Notes: generated by a model not told the origin, from the sequence alone. DNA of 64,000 bases from Actinomyces wuliandei (GCF_004010955.1 NZ_CP025227.1:992001-1056000), one strand, 5' to 3'. Positions 17,271-26,458 are shown, numbered from the stretch's first letter. Program-made: numbers and translations.

Positions 17271-18545
17271 ATGCTGGAGCACTTTGTCTCCGTCGTGGGC
17301 GGGATGACTCTCCCGTTCCTGCTGCTGGCGGCTGTCACCGTGGTGCTGACGCCGCCGGTCGTCAGCGGCTGGCCCCGGGCCAGCCGGGCCAGGATGGCTG
17401 CTGCCGGGGCGGGCCTGGCTGCTGCCACCGTCTTCGCCCTCCTGCGGGCTGCGGCCGTCCTGCAGTCGCGCACCGCCGTCAACCTGCCGACCGCCTCCCT
17501 GCTGGTGGTAGCAGACCTGGCTCTTCTGGTCGTCCTGGTGGTGCTGACGGCACGGACCACCTGGGGCTACGAGGGGAGGTTCTCCGTGGCTGCCAGCACG
17601 GTGGCCTGCGCAGCCCTGGCGCTGTCCTTCTTCCGTGCCGCCCAGGAGGTCATCCTCCGGCTGACAGCGTTTATTGAGCCGGGGGAGGCAGTCCTGTCAA
17701 CGGAGACGCTGCTACGCGTCCTGGGCTTCCTGGGAGGCTGGGTGGCGGTGGCGCTGCTCGCCTTTGTCAACGCCCGGGCACTGCGACGTGTCCCCAGGCG
17801 GGCCGCCCACCTCACCGTCCTGGCCTTCGGGGCGGCGGTGGCGCTCGTCAGCACCGTGGACCTTCTCCGCCTCCTGCACGCCACCCACCGCATCGTGCTG
17901 CACGGGTCCGGCTTCCGGGCGCTGACATGGGCCACCAACAACGCGCAGGGAGCAGTCCTCATAGTCGCGGCTGCCCTGCTCCTGGTCCCCATGGTGGCCC
18001 TGTTCGCCTCCACCCTGCGCTCCCTGCCCGAGCTGCCCAACCCGGCACGGGTGCGCGCGGAGCGCTCGGGACGGCGGCGCTCGCGGCGCTGGGTCATGGC
18101 CTCCGCCCTGGGGTTCTCCGCCCTGGCGCTGACGCGCACCGTGGCGGTGGCCAGGGTCAACGAGGTCCCCACCCTCTCCGAGCCCGAGCAGTACACCCTG
18201 GACGAGGCCGCAGGCCTGGTGCGCCTGCCGACCTCCGCCCTGGCTGACGGGCACCTGCACCGCTACGCCTACACCACCGGCACCACCGAGGTGCGCTTCA
18301 TCGCCATCCTCAAGAACGGCGGGGCCTACGGAGTCGGCCTGGACGCCTGCGAGAACTGCGGCCCCTCCGGGTACTACGAGGCTGACGGCAAGGTCATATG
18401 CCTGCGCTGCGACGTCGCCATCAACCCCGCCACCATCGGGTTCCAGGGAGGGTGCAACCCGATCCCCCTCGACTTCGCCGTGGACGGCGGGGACCTGACA
18501 ATCGCCACCTCCGTGCTGGAGGACAACGCGGAGGTCTTTGCCTGA
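17271..18545 (+). CDS. DUF2318 cysteine-rich membrane protein of the iron locus
   Basis: 424 residues. About seven membrane segments fill the first 280 residues. A soluble C-terminal domain carries CENC, CLRCD and GGCNPIPL, the five-Cys pattern of the DUF2318 proteins found beside p19 and fetMP; it probably binds an Fe-S or other metal centre and may pass electrons. ATG 17271 gives a start directly ahead of the first membrane segment with AGAAGGGA upstream; a GTG at 17208 adds 21 unlikely residues. The next gene starts one base after this stop. The biochemical role is not established. Confidence 0.88.
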   Translation: MLEHFVSVVGGMTLPFLLLAAVTVVLTPPVVSGWPRASRARMAAAGAGLAAATVFALLRAAAVLQSRTAVNLPTASLLVVADLALLVVLVVLTARTTWGYEGRFSVAASTVACAALALSFFRAAQEVILRLTAFIEPGEAVLSTETLLRVLGFLGGWVAVALLAFVNARALRRVPRRAAHLTVLAFGAAVALVSTVDLLRLLHATHRIVLHGSGFRALTWATNNAQGAVLIVAAALLLVPMVALFASTLRSLPELPNPARVRAERSGRRRSRRWVMASALGFSALALTRTVAVARVNEVPTLSEPEQYTLDEAAGLVRLPTSALADGHLHRYAYTTGTTEVRFIAILKNGGAYGVGLDACENCGPSGYYEADGKVICLRCDVAINPATIGFQGGCNPIPLDFAVDGGDLTIATSVLEDNAEVFA

Positions 18546-18546
18546 G

Positions 18547-19857
18547 ATGTTTCTTCTACGTCTGCTCCACCGCTCCTTCACCCGCCAGCCTGGACGCCGC
18601 TCGCTGGTCGCGGTCACCGTGGGTCTCAGCGCGGCGGTGTCGGTGGCCATGCTCGGGGTCGTCCTGGACGTGGGCGACAAGATCAACGCGGAGCTGACCA
18701 CCTACGGGTCCAACATCGTGGTCCAGCCCCGCTCCGAGGCGGTCGTGGACAACCTTTACGAGACCAGCCAGGACTCCGAGGCCACTTCCTTCCTGAGGGA
18801 GGACGAGGTCGCCGGGATCAAGACGATCTTCTGGGCCTACAACATCGTCGACCTGGCTCCGACCCTCGCCGGAGAGGTCCGGGTTAGCGCCGGTCCCGCT
18901 GACAGTGCCGACCAGGAGGGCCCCGGACGCACGGTGCTGGCCACTGGGACCTGGTTCGACAAGGAGCTGAGCCTGTCAACCGGGGAGACCACCACCTTGG
19001 GGGTGACGACCCTGCGCTCGTGGTGGGAGATGGAGGGCACCTGGCCCAGCGACGATGCTGAGGAGGCTGTCGTAGGCACGACTTTGGCCGAGGACCTGGG
19101 GGTAGGTACCGGTGACACCGTCACCCTGACCGGCTTGCAGGGGCAGCGCGAGCTGCTCGTGGTGGGCGTCTACACCGCCGGCGACGACGACGACGAGACT
19201 CTCTACGCTCCCCTGGCGGTTATCCAGGACCTGGCCGACCACGCGGGCCAGGTCGAGGAGGTCGAGGTCAAGGCACTGACGACCCCGGAGAACGATCTGT
19301 CACGCAAGGCGGCCACCAACCCTGCCGTGCTGTCCAGCTCGGAGTGGGAGACCTGGTACTGCACCGCCTACGCCTCCTCTATCTCCTACCAGATCGAGGA
19401 GGTCATGGACGGCGCGGTGGCCAAGCAGGTCCGTCAGGTGGCGGCCGTGGAGGGCAACGTGCTGTCAAGAACCCAGGCGCTCATGGTTCTCATGACGGCC
19501 TTGAGCCTGGTGGCGGCTGCGCTGGCGGTCGCCTCGCTGACCAGCGCCTCCCTGGTGGAGCGCACCAGCGAGTTCGCCCTGCTCAAGGCGGTGGGGGCCT
19601 CCTCCGCCTCCATCAGCCGGCTCATCCTGGCTGAGACCGCAGTTCTCGGAGCGGTGGGTCTGGTAGTCGGGGCTGTGGTCGGATCGGGCCTGGCCCAGGT
19701 GATCGGTGCAGCGGTCTTCGAGTCCACCATCACGATGCGGCCTATGGTGTACGTCGTCGTGACTGCCCTGATGGCCCTGGTGCTCCTGGCGGCGACAGCC
19801 TCCTCAATGCGCTCGATCCTGCGTATCCAGCCTGCGACGGCGCTGCACGGACGGTGA
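18547..19857 (+). CDS. ABC transporter permease, FtsX/MacB type, first of the iron locus
   Basis: 436 residues. One membrane segment near residues 20-42 is followed by a large extracellular domain (about 45-295), then three membrane segments in the FtsX-like domain (ERTSEFALLKAVGAS). This is the MacB topology. Its counterpart in the Campylobacter p19 locus is one of two adjacent permease genes. ATG 18547 is one base after the previous stop; a TTG at 18538 is possible but unneeded. It is likely to form a heterodimer with the next permease. Confidence 0.88.
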   Translation: MFLLRLLHRSFTRQPGRRSLVAVTVGLSAAVSVAMLGVVLDVGDKINAELTTYGSNIVVQPRSEAVVDNLYETSQDSEATSFLREDEVAGIKTIFWAYNIVDLAPTLAGEVRVSAGPADSADQEGPGRTVLATGTWFDKELSLSTGETTTLGVTTLRSWWEMEGTWPSDDAEEAVVGTTLAEDLGVGTGDTVTLTGLQGQRELLVVGVYTAGDDDDETLYAPLAVIQDLADHAGQVEEVEVKALTTPENDLSRKAATNPAVLSSSEWETWYCTAYASSISYQIEEVMDGAVAKQVRQVAAVEGNVLSRTQALMVLMTALSLVAAALAVASLTSASLVERTSEFALLKAVGASSASISRLILAETAVLGAVGLVVGAVVGSGLAQVIGAAVFESTITMRPMVYVVVTALMALVLLAATASSMRSILRIQPATALHGR

Positions 19858-19955
19858 GGTCGGGTCCGCTGGTGCCTTAGGGCCAGCGCGCGCCAGGCAG
19901 TTGCGTCCGCAGGCGCACGGACGGGAAGGACGGACGGGAAAGGATATGACTGGCG

Positions 19956-21404
19956 GTGAGTAGCACGGTGCCGCGGCCCCAGGGCCGCTCACGCACGATG
20001 ACCAACCGACGTATGTTCGTCACCATGCTTGCCGGGGCCGTCTTCCGGCGCCGTTCCCGGGTCCTGAGTGCGCTGCTCTCCTCGGCCGTAGGCGCGGTGA
20101 CACTGTTCAGCCTGGCTGCGGTGTGCCTGGCCGTGCCTGCGCAGATGAGCGCCCAGATGCGGCAGTTCGGCGCGAACTTTATCGTGGTGCCCCTGTCCGT
20201 CGGCGCTGAGTCCTCCCGTATCACCCTCGCCGACAAGCAGGAGGTGGCCCAGACGGTCGCGGCTGCCACGGGGCGGCAGGCGGAGGAGCTGCCGCTGGCC
20301 GCCTACCGCTACGAGACCGTGCGCATCAACCGTTCCCCCTACCTGCTGGCGGGCGTTGACGTGGAGGCGGTGCGCGGTCTCAACGGGCACTGGTCCCTGG
20401 AGGGGGCCTGGCCCGGTGAGGGGGAGGTCCTTGTGGGCAAGGACGTGGCCGAGGCGGTAGACCTGGGTATCGGCTCCACGGTGACCCTGGAGTACCTCTC
20501 CAGCGACAACCTCGAGCGTGACGGATCCCACCAGCACACCCAGGAGGCGACGGACCCCGCTACAGACCTTGCCGCGCAGTCTGAGCACGACGGGCACAGT
20601 CACGGCTCCGGCCAGCAGCCCGGTGACCAGGCTCCGACAGGTGCTGTCGCCACTTCCAGTGCCAGCGGTTCACAGGACGAGGGCTCCGACCACTCAGGCC
20701 ACTCCGGTCACTCTGGGGACGGCGCTGGCTCCGAGGTCACCAAGGCGGATGAGGCGGCTGCAGGCCAAGCCTCGTGGCGGGTCTCGGGAGTCGTGGACAC
20801 CGGCGGCGAGGAGGACGACATCGTCTACGCCCCGACTGCCCAGGTGGAGGGGCTCACCGGCACCAGGGACGTTGGCTACGACATCATCGAGGTCTCCGTA
20901 GACGTCTCCTCGACCTCCATGGACGCTGTTGTGGAGGCCGTCGACGGTGTCAGCCAGGGCGTCCGTGGTGAGCCGGTCTCTAAGATCACCTCGGGAGACA
21001 CACGTATCGTCACCATGCTCAACACCTTGTTCTGGGTGGTGTCCGTGGTGGTGCTCGGGCTGACGCTGGTGGGGGTGTCGACCACCATGACCATGGTGGT
21101 CTCACAGCGGCGCAAGGAGATCGGCCTGCGCAAGGCCCTGGGGGCCTCTGGGAGGTCCATCGCTGCGGAGTTCTACTCCGAGGTCGCCCTGCTGGGGGCG
21201 CTGGGGGGCGTGGTAGGCGCGGGACTGGGCTACGCCCTGGCGGTAGCCGTGTGCCTGGCCGTGTTCGACACTGCCATCGCCTTTAGCTGGCCGCTGGCGC
21301 TGGCCTGTGTGCTCCTGTCCGCCCTGGTGGCTGTGGTTGCCTCCTGCTCTCCGGTACGCCGTGCCTCACGCATTGATCCCGCGCTTGTCCTCAGGGAGGA
21401 ATGA
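19956..21404 (+). CDS. ABC transporter permease, FtsX/MacB type, with His-rich loop
   Basis: 482 residues with MacB-like topology: a membrane segment near residue 45, an extracellular domain, then three C-terminal membrane segments (SQRRKEIGLRKALGAS). Within the extracellular domain, residues about 185-270 are a hydrophilic insert with eight His (SHQHTQ, EHDGHSHG, DHSGHSGHSG). The partner permease lacks it. Such His clusters commonly bind Zn, Cu or Fe, so the loop may capture metal for the system. GTG 19956 has AAAGGA upstream; ATG 19998 is an alternative. The stop is one base before the ATPase start. Confidence 0.88.
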   Translation: MSSTVPRPQGRSRTMTNRRMFVTMLAGAVFRRRSRVLSALLSSAVGAVTLFSLAAVCLAVPAQMSAQMRQFGANFIVVPLSVGAESSRITLADKQEVAQTVAAATGRQAEELPLAAYRYETVRINRSPYLLAGVDVEAVRGLNGHWSLEGAWPGEGEVLVGKDVAEAVDLGIGSTVTLEYLSSDNLERDGSHQHTQEATDPATDLAAQSEHDGHSHGSGQQPGDQAPTGAVATSSASGSQDEGSDHSGHSGHSGDGAGSEVTKADEAAAGQASWRVSGVVDTGGEEDDIVYAPTAQVEGLTGTRDVGYDIIEVSVDVSSTSMDAVVEAVDGVSQGVRGEPVSKITSGDTRIVTMLNTLFWVVSVVVLGLTLVGVSTTMTMVVSQRRKEIGLRKALGASGRSIAAEFYSEVALLGALGGVVGAGLGYALAVAVCLAVFDTAIAFSWPLALACVLLSALVAVVASCSPVRRASRIDPALVLREE

Positions 21405-21405
21405 C

Positions 21406-22146
21406 ATGCTGCTCGAGCTGTCCCACGTCTCCAAGACCTACGGCGACCTGCACGCCGTGGACGACCTCAGCCTCCAGGTACCCAGGGGGCAGTGGCTCTC
21501 GGTGGTGGGTTCCTCCGGGAGTGGTAAGACCACGCTAATGAATATTATCGGCTGCATGGACACCCCGACGACGGGCTCAGTCCGGCTGGAGGGCCGTGAG
21601 CTGGGTGCCCTCAGTGCCGCCCAGCTGACCGAGATTCGCAAGAACGTCATCGGTCTGGTCTTTCAGCAGTTCCACCTCATCAGGCACCTGACTGCCGTGG
21701 AGAACGTCATGGTGGCCCAGTACTACCACTCGATGACCGACCGGGACGAGGCGATGACGGCGCTGGAGGACGTGGGCCTGGCCGACCGTGCCCACCATCT
21801 GCCCTCCCAGCTCTCCGGCGGCGAGCAGCAGCGTGTGTGCCTCGCCCGTGCACTGATCAACCACCCCGAGCTGGTCCTGGCCGACGAGCCCACCGGCAAC
21901 CTTGACGAGGCCAACGGGCGGCTGGTGCTGGACATCTTCCGTCGGCTCCACGAGCAGGGGAGGACTCTCATCGTGGTGACTCACGACGCCTTCGTGGCCT
22001 CCTGCGCCCAGCGGCAGATCCTCCTGGACCATGGCAGGCTGGTGGGGGAGAAGCAGGGGACCGGCCCCGGTGGCGCGGTCGGGCGGGAGGAGGCGGATAT
22101 GCTGGGTCTCTGCGCGAGCAGCACTGCCAGCCAGGAGGAGACATGA
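21406..22146 (+). CDS. ABC transporter ATP-binding protein of the iron locus, LolD/MacB family
   Basis: 246 residues. Walker A GSSGSGKT near residue 41, LSGGEQQRV near 139, Walker B LVLADEPTGNLD near 159, and VVTHD. It energises the two FtsX-type permeases. ATG 21406 has AGGGAGGA upstream; a longer reading from 21307 would overlap the permease gene and adds no domain. The stop overlaps the FMN-binding gene as ATGA, so all are co-translated. Confidence 0.92.
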   Translation: MLLELSHVSKTYGDLHAVDDLSLQVPRGQWLSVVGSSGSGKTTLMNIIGCMDTPTTGSVRLEGRELGALSAAQLTEIRKNVIGLVFQQFHLIRHLTAVENVMVAQYYHSMTDRDEAMTALEDVGLADRAHHLPSQLSGGEQQRVCLARALINHPELVLADEPTGNLDEANGRLVLDIFRRLHEQGRTLIVVTHDAFVASCAQRQILLDHGRLVGEKQGTGPGGAVGREEADMLGLCASSTASQEET

Positions 22147-22772
22147 CCAGCCCGTGCCACGACGTCCAGGACCTGCAGGGCACCTCCTGTACTCCGTGTG
22201 CTCCCTCCCGTGAGCCGAGTGCCTGCCGCCCGCCTGCCTACCGTGGTGCCCGCACGGCGGTCGCGCTGGGCACGGCGCTCCTGGCTGCTGCGGGCCTGGC
22301 GGGGTGCGGCCAGGAGGCTGCGCCCTCCCAGGACGAGTATGCCGGACGGCCCCAGGACGGCGGTACCGCGTCCGTGCCCGGGACGGGAGCCCCGAGCACG
22401 GAGGTCTCCGGGGACCCTGCCGCGCCCGCCGCCTCACCGACGGCTGGCCCTTACGCGGACGGCTCCTACAGTGTCAGCCAGGCCTATGGCGCTGTGGACG
22501 ACCTGGTGGAGGAGGACTCCATCGACGTCACGCTCACCATGTCCGACGGTCTTGTCACTCAGGTAGAGGTCGTTGGGAACGTCATGACGTCAACCTCCCA
22601 GGAGCACGTGGACAGCTTCTCGGAGGCCATTGACGAGGCCGTCGTGGGGCGCAGTGTCGAGGACGCCCACGTCCACGCGCTGGCGGGCGCCTCCAAGACC
22701 TCGGAGGCCTTCAACAAGGCTGTGGACGCGATCGCCGAGCAGGCTCGCCAGGCTGCCGCACAGGCCTCCTGA
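22143..22772 (+). CDS. FMN-binding domain lipoprotein
   Basis: 209 residues. Residues about 39-58 are a lipoprotein signal (LLAAAGLAGC) preceded by a long Cys-containing N-terminus. A Pro/Ala linker follows. The C-terminal domain (about 100-205) resembles PF04205 FMN-binding domains: DGSYSVSQAYG, then HALAGASKTSEAFNKAV, which corresponds to the ApbE target D-x-x-S-G-A-T-x-T. The expected Asp and Ser are His and Ala here and the acceptor would be Ser, so flavinylation is likely but not certain. In related iron loci thioredoxin-like genes occupy this place. ApbE is encoded at the other end of the locus. Confidence 0.8.
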   Translation: MTSPCHDVQDLQGTSCTPCAPSREPSACRPPAYRGARTAVALGTALLAAAGLAGCGQEAAPSQDEYAGRPQDGGTASVPGTGAPSTEVSGDPAAPAASPTAGPYADGSYSVSQAYGAVDDLVEEDSIDVTLTMSDGLVTQVEVVGNVMTSTSQEHVDSFSEAIDEAVVGRSVEDAHVHALAGASKTSEAFNKAVDAIAEQARQAAAQAS

Positions 22773-22774
22773 GC

Positions 22775-22812
22775 CAGCCGGGACGGTTGCGCTGACGGTG
22801 GAGTCCCGGCTG
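22775..22812 (+). terminator. 10-bp hairpin after the iron operon
   Basis: CAGCCGGGAC at 22775-22784 pairs perfectly with GTCCCGGCTG at 22803-22812, two bases after the stop of the last iron-locus gene. No T-run follows, as is common in high-GC actinobacteria. Confidence 0.5.
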
Positions 22813-22853
22813 CGGCCGTGGGCTGAGCGCAGGCGTCCTACTAGGGTTGTGCC

Positions 22854-23300
22854 ATGCCATCCTCGACCACGCCCACGCCGGTGGACGCCGAGCGAGTGCG
22901 GGCGTGTGTCCAGGCCCTGGGTCTGCGCTACTTCGTCGATGACGAGGGCGATGTCGGTATCCCCTGGCGCTACGTGACGGTCCACGTCATCTTCCAGGAC
23001 ACCCGTGCCGTCCAGCTCCGGGGAGTCTGGCACCGTATCGCGGACACCGAGCACCTGGAGCAGATGCGGGCGCTGGTGGAGGAGTGGAACGTCACCCGTA
23101 TCGGCCCCAAGGCCTACGTGACTGTTGCCGACGGCGGCGTGGTACGTCTCCACGGGGAGGTGACCTACCCGCTCAAGGCCAAGATGACTGACCGGCAGCT
23201 CTCCGACTTCGTCTTCAACGGCTGTCGGCTGATCGTGACTCTTATGCGGGAGGCGGAGAACCTGTTTCCTGACCCCCTGCGGGGTAGGCTGGAGCCTTGA
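22854..23300 (+). CDS. YbjN domain-containing protein
   Basis: 148 residues resembling the YbjN family, a type III secretion chaperone-like fold of unclear function. Seen are GIPWRYVTVHVIFQDTRAVQ, the MRALVEEWNVTRIGPKAYV helix and FVFNGCRLIVTLMREAENLF. No signal peptide or membrane segment. The start ATG 22854 lies six bases after TAGGGT, consistent with a leaderless transcript. The next YbjN-type gene overlaps it by one base, so the pair is co-expressed and leads into miaA. Confidence 0.75.
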   Translation: MPSSTTPTPVDAERVRACVQALGLRYFVDDEGDVGIPWRYVTVHVIFQDTRAVQLRGVWHRIADTEHLEQMRALVEEWNVTRIGPKAYVTVADGGVVRLHGEVTYPLKAKMTDRQLSDFVFNGCRLIVTLMREAENLFPDPLRGRLEP

Positions 23301-24178
23301 TGGTACGGCGCAAGCACCGCCTGGGTGGTCTGGTCAGTGGTTTCGTGGCCCGGCTGCTGGGCAAGGAGTGGGACCTGCGCGCCCGGGACGTGTCTGATCC
23401 TGCGCCCTGGGGCCAGGCTGCCAGGACGCAGGGCGCTGTGGCTCGCCCCGGCAGCAGCGTGCAGCAGGATGACCCCCAGGGCCGTCGGGCGGCCCCCGGG
23501 ACTGGCCACGACCCTGCGACCGCCGCAGTCGGCTCTGGCCAGGACGCGCAGAGTCCCGGCCGTGCGGGCCAGTGGGACGACGGGGAGGGAACTGCCGCCA
23601 GACAGGTCCCGCAGGGCCGGAAGCGCGCCGACAGGCCCGCGTCTCAGGCCGGGCACGCACCCGCTACCGGTGCGGCTACCAGCACCGGTGACGACATCAT
23701 GGGCCCGCTGACGTGGTCCACGGGGGTCTGGGAGCCGCGTCCCTCTGAGGACACGGTCCAGGAGATCACCCTGAGCCGGGTCAGGAACATGCTTACCGGC
23801 CCCATGGGGTACCGTGTCCAGGACCGCAGCGACCGCAGCCAGCCCCACCTGCTGGGGGTGTGGGACTCCTTCCCCTTTGTCATCGAGATCCCGGAGGGGC
23901 ACGACGGCTGGCTGCTGGTGTCGGGAGACTGGGAGGAGGCAGGTCCCCTCTCTCAGCGGGACGAGATCGCCGCCTCCGTCAACGACTGGAACCGTGACAA
24001 GTTCTTCCCCACCGTCGGTGTGGTTGACAGTCCCACCGGTCCGCTGGTGCGCGCCACCTACCTGATGGACCTGGGATCCGGGGTGAGTGACAACCAGCTG
24101 CGTATCCACCTTGGTACCGCGCTGTCGGCCTGCACGCAGGCGCTGACCCAGGTGGGGCCGCTCCTTCCTGAGCTGTGA
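23300..24178 (+). CDS. YbjN-like protein with low-complexity N-terminal region
   Basis: 292 residues. Residues about 1-135 are a hydrophilic Gln/Gly/Ala/Arg-rich region without secondary structure signs. Residues about 140-290 resemble the preceding YbjN protein: GVWDSFPFVIEIPEGHDGWLL, AASVNDWNRDKFFPTVGVVD and QLRIHLGTALSACTQAL. ATG 23300 shares its first base with the stop of the previous gene. The stop overlaps the miaA GTG as GTGA. Function unknown. Confidence 0.7.
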   Translation: MVRRKHRLGGLVSGFVARLLGKEWDLRARDVSDPAPWGQAARTQGAVARPGSSVQQDDPQGRRAAPGTGHDPATAAVGSGQDAQSPGRAGQWDDGEGTAARQVPQGRKRADRPASQAGHAPATGAATSTGDDIMGPLTWSTGVWEPRPSEDTVQEITLSRVRNMLTGPMGYRVQDRSDRSQPHLLGVWDSFPFVIEIPEGHDGWLLVSGDWEEAGPLSQRDEIAASVNDWNRDKFFPTVGVVDSPTGPLVRATYLMDLGSGVSDNQLRIHLGTALSACTQALTQVGPLLPEL

Positions 24179-25269
24179 AGGACACGATGGGTCCTCGTGG
24201 AGTACGCGTCGTCGTAGCGGGTCCTACCGCCTCAGGAAAGTCCGTCCTCGCCCTGGACCTGGCTGACCGCCTGACCCGGGGAGGGCTCCCAGGCAGAGTC
24301 AGGCCCTGGGACGGGCCTGTCGGTGGCCGCTGTGGTCCTGGCGGGTCCGGCACGCCTGGCCGTACCTGCGACGCTGTCGGTCCTGGCCAGGTGGAGGTGG
24401 TCAGTGCCGACGCCTCCCAGCTCTACCGGGGGATGGACATCGGTACCGCGAAGCTCCCTGCTGACCAGCGCCGTGGCTACCCCCACCACCAGATCGACGT
24501 GCTCCACGTGACCCAGGAGGCCAGTGTCGCCGCCTACCAGCGTCACGCCCGTGGCGACATGGAGGCCATCGAGTCGCGCGGCAGCAGGCCGCTGGTGGTG
24601 GGTGGCTCCGGGCTTTACCTGCGCGCTCTCACCGACACTCTCGACTTTCCCGGGACTGACCCGCTGGTACGTGCCCGGCTGGAGGAGCGTGTCCAGGAGG
24701 AGGGGACAGCGCGCCTGCACGCCGAGCTGGAGGAGCGTGACCCACAGGCGGCTGCGCGTGTCAGCCCTGGCGACAGCCGCCGGATCGTGAGGGCGCTGGA
24801 GGTCCTGGAGGTCACTGGCAGGCCCTTCTCCGCCTCCCTGCCCCGCTATGAGGACGTCACTCCCACTGTGCACCTGGCGCTGAGACCCCAGCGGGAGGCC
24901 CTTAGTACGTGTATCACGGCCCGGGCTGAGGCGATGTTCGCCTCCGGACTGGTGGAGGAGACTCAGACGTTGGTACGTCAGGGGCTGCGTGAGGGGCCGA
25001 CAGCCTCACGCGCCATCGGCTATGTCCAGGCACTGTCCGTGCTGGACGGGCGGTGCAGCGTGGAGGAGGCTGTGGCTGACACGGCCCAGGCCACTCGTCA
25101 GCTAGCCTCCCGTCAGCTCAAGTGGTTCCGTCGTGACCCGCGCGTGCACTGGCTCGACGTGAAGCTGACCCCCGATGGCGAGCCTGTCCAGGCCCAGTGG
25201 CAGCGGGTCGTGGACCGTGCGTTGGAGCTCGTCCAGGAGGCTGACTCCCGGCTGCCGCCCGAGCAGTAG
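24175..25269 (+). CDS. miaA: tRNA dimethylallyltransferase MiaA
   Basis: 364 residues. It transfers dimethylallyl to N6 of A37 in tRNAs reading UNN codons, the step before MiaB. The P-loop is GPTASGKS near residue 16; SADASQLYRGMDIGTAKL, PHHQIDV, VVGGSGLYLRA and ASRAIGYVQAL follow. Between the P-loop helix and SADASQ there is a Gly/Pro-rich insert of about 35 residues, absent from typical MiaA proteins of about 300-315 residues. GTG 24175 overlaps the previous stop; ATG 24187 is an alternative. dapF follows. Confidence 0.95.
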   Translation: MKDTMGPRGVRVVVAGPTASGKSVLALDLADRLTRGGLPGRVRPWDGPVGGRCGPGGSGTPGRTCDAVGPGQVEVVSADASQLYRGMDIGTAKLPADQRRGYPHHQIDVLHVTQEASVAAYQRHARGDMEAIESRGSRPLVVGGSGLYLRALTDTLDFPGTDPLVRARLEERVQEEGTARLHAELEERDPQAAARVSPGDSRRIVRALEVLEVTGRPFSASLPRYEDVTPTVHLALRPQREALSTCITARAEAMFASGLVEETQTLVRQGLREGPTASRAIGYVQALSVLDGRCSVEEAVADTAQATRQLASRQLKWFRRDPRVHWLDVKLTPDGEPVQAQWQRVVDRALELVQEADSRLPPEQ

Positions 25270-25421
25270 CCGGGAGCCAGCCGGGATTCGGGGGGAGCGT
25301 GTCTTGGCGGCTGCGCTACCACAGCTGTGCTGACAGTGGTGCTGACAGGGGAGCCGACAGGGGCGCTGAGAAGCAGGCGCCCGTCATGGCTGCGGCTCTG
25401 GTGTCGCCTAGGCTTGGAGGT

Positions 25422-26408
25422 ATGACAGGAACCTCGACAGGCAGCTTGGCGGGCACCACGGCAGGCGCAGCGGGTCTGACGGGACGCGAGCTGGTCAAGG
25501 GGCACGCGACCCTCAACGACTTCCTCATCCTCATCGACCCGGACTGCGAGGTTGGGCTGAGCGTGACGGACGTCGTGGCGGTGTGCGACCGCCGTGGCGG
25601 CATTGGTGCGGACGGGTTCATCCGGGTGGTGCGGACCTCGGCCCTGCCCGGTGCGCAGCGGCTGGCCTCGGCCGCGCCCGAGGCGCGCTGGTTCATGGAC
25701 TGCTACGGTGCCGACGGCTCGGTGGTCGGTGCGTGTGGTAACGCCGCGCGCCTGTTCGCCCGTGTCCTGGAGGCGGAGGGACTGGAGCAGCTGGAGGACG
25801 GGGACTCGGTGACAGTCGGTACCAGGGCGGGAGCACGTACGGTCACTCGCCTGGGAGACCTGTGGACTGTGGACATGGGGCCGACCGGGCTCGCCCGTGC
25901 CCAGGAGGCCCAGGCCGAGGGCTGGGACACGGCAGTGGTTGTCCCGGGGCTTGAGGGCGCACGTGCGGGCCTGAGCGTGACCGTGTCGAGCCCCCCCCAC
26001 ATCGTGGTCGCCCTGGGGGAGGAGTCTGAGCTGGAGGCTGCAGAGCTGGACCTGAGAGGCTCGGCGGCGCCGGTCCGCTACGAGCCTGAGCCTGTCCCGG
26101 ACGCGAGCCTGGAGCTTGTCGTCCCCCTGGGTGAGGAGACTGACCCCGCTACAGGCCAGGTGGTGAGCTGCGCACAGGTACGTGTGCTGGGACGGGGGGT
26201 GGGAGAGGTCCTCTCCAGCGGCACAGGCTGCTGCGCCGCAGCTGTCGCACTGCACCAGTGGGCGGGTGAGGCAGCCGCTCGCGACTACCAGATCCGGACC
26301 CGTGGCGGACAGCTCGGGGTCCACGTGGAGGCTGACCCGCTGGCTGAGGACGCAAGCATCCTGCTCACGGGACCTGCTGTCCTCACCGGGCGGGTGCAGG
26401 TGATCTGA
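25422..26408 (+). CDS. dapF: Diaminopimelate epimerase DapF
   Basis: 328 residues. It converts LL- to meso-diaminopimelate for lysine and, in many species, peptidoglycan. The two catalytic Cys are in ACGNAARL and SSGTGCCAAA; GHATLNDFLI and RRGGIGADGFI are the usual substrate-site segments. ATG 25422 is preceded after seven bases by TAGGCT, as expected for a leaderless mRNA; a GTG at 25299 would add 41 low-complexity residues. It converges with ohr across a strong hairpin. Confidence 0.93.
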   Translation: MTGTSTGSLAGTTAGAAGLTGRELVKGHATLNDFLILIDPDCEVGLSVTDVVAVCDRRGGIGADGFIRVVRTSALPGAQRLASAAPEARWFMDCYGADGSVVGACGNAARLFARVLEAEGLEQLEDGDSVTVGTRAGARTVTRLGDLWTVDMGPTGLARAQEAQAEGWDTAVVVPGLEGARAGLSVTVSSPPHIVVALGEESELEAAELDLRGSAAPVRYEPEPVPDASLELVVPLGEETDPATGQVVSCAQVRVLGRGVGEVLSSGTGCCAAAVALHQWAGEAAARDYQIRTRGGQLGVHVEADPLAEDASILLTGPAVLTGRVQVI

Positions 26409-26458
26409 CGCGGGGTGCCGCCCGCAGGATCCTGGTACCCGGCAGCGGCACCGTGGCG

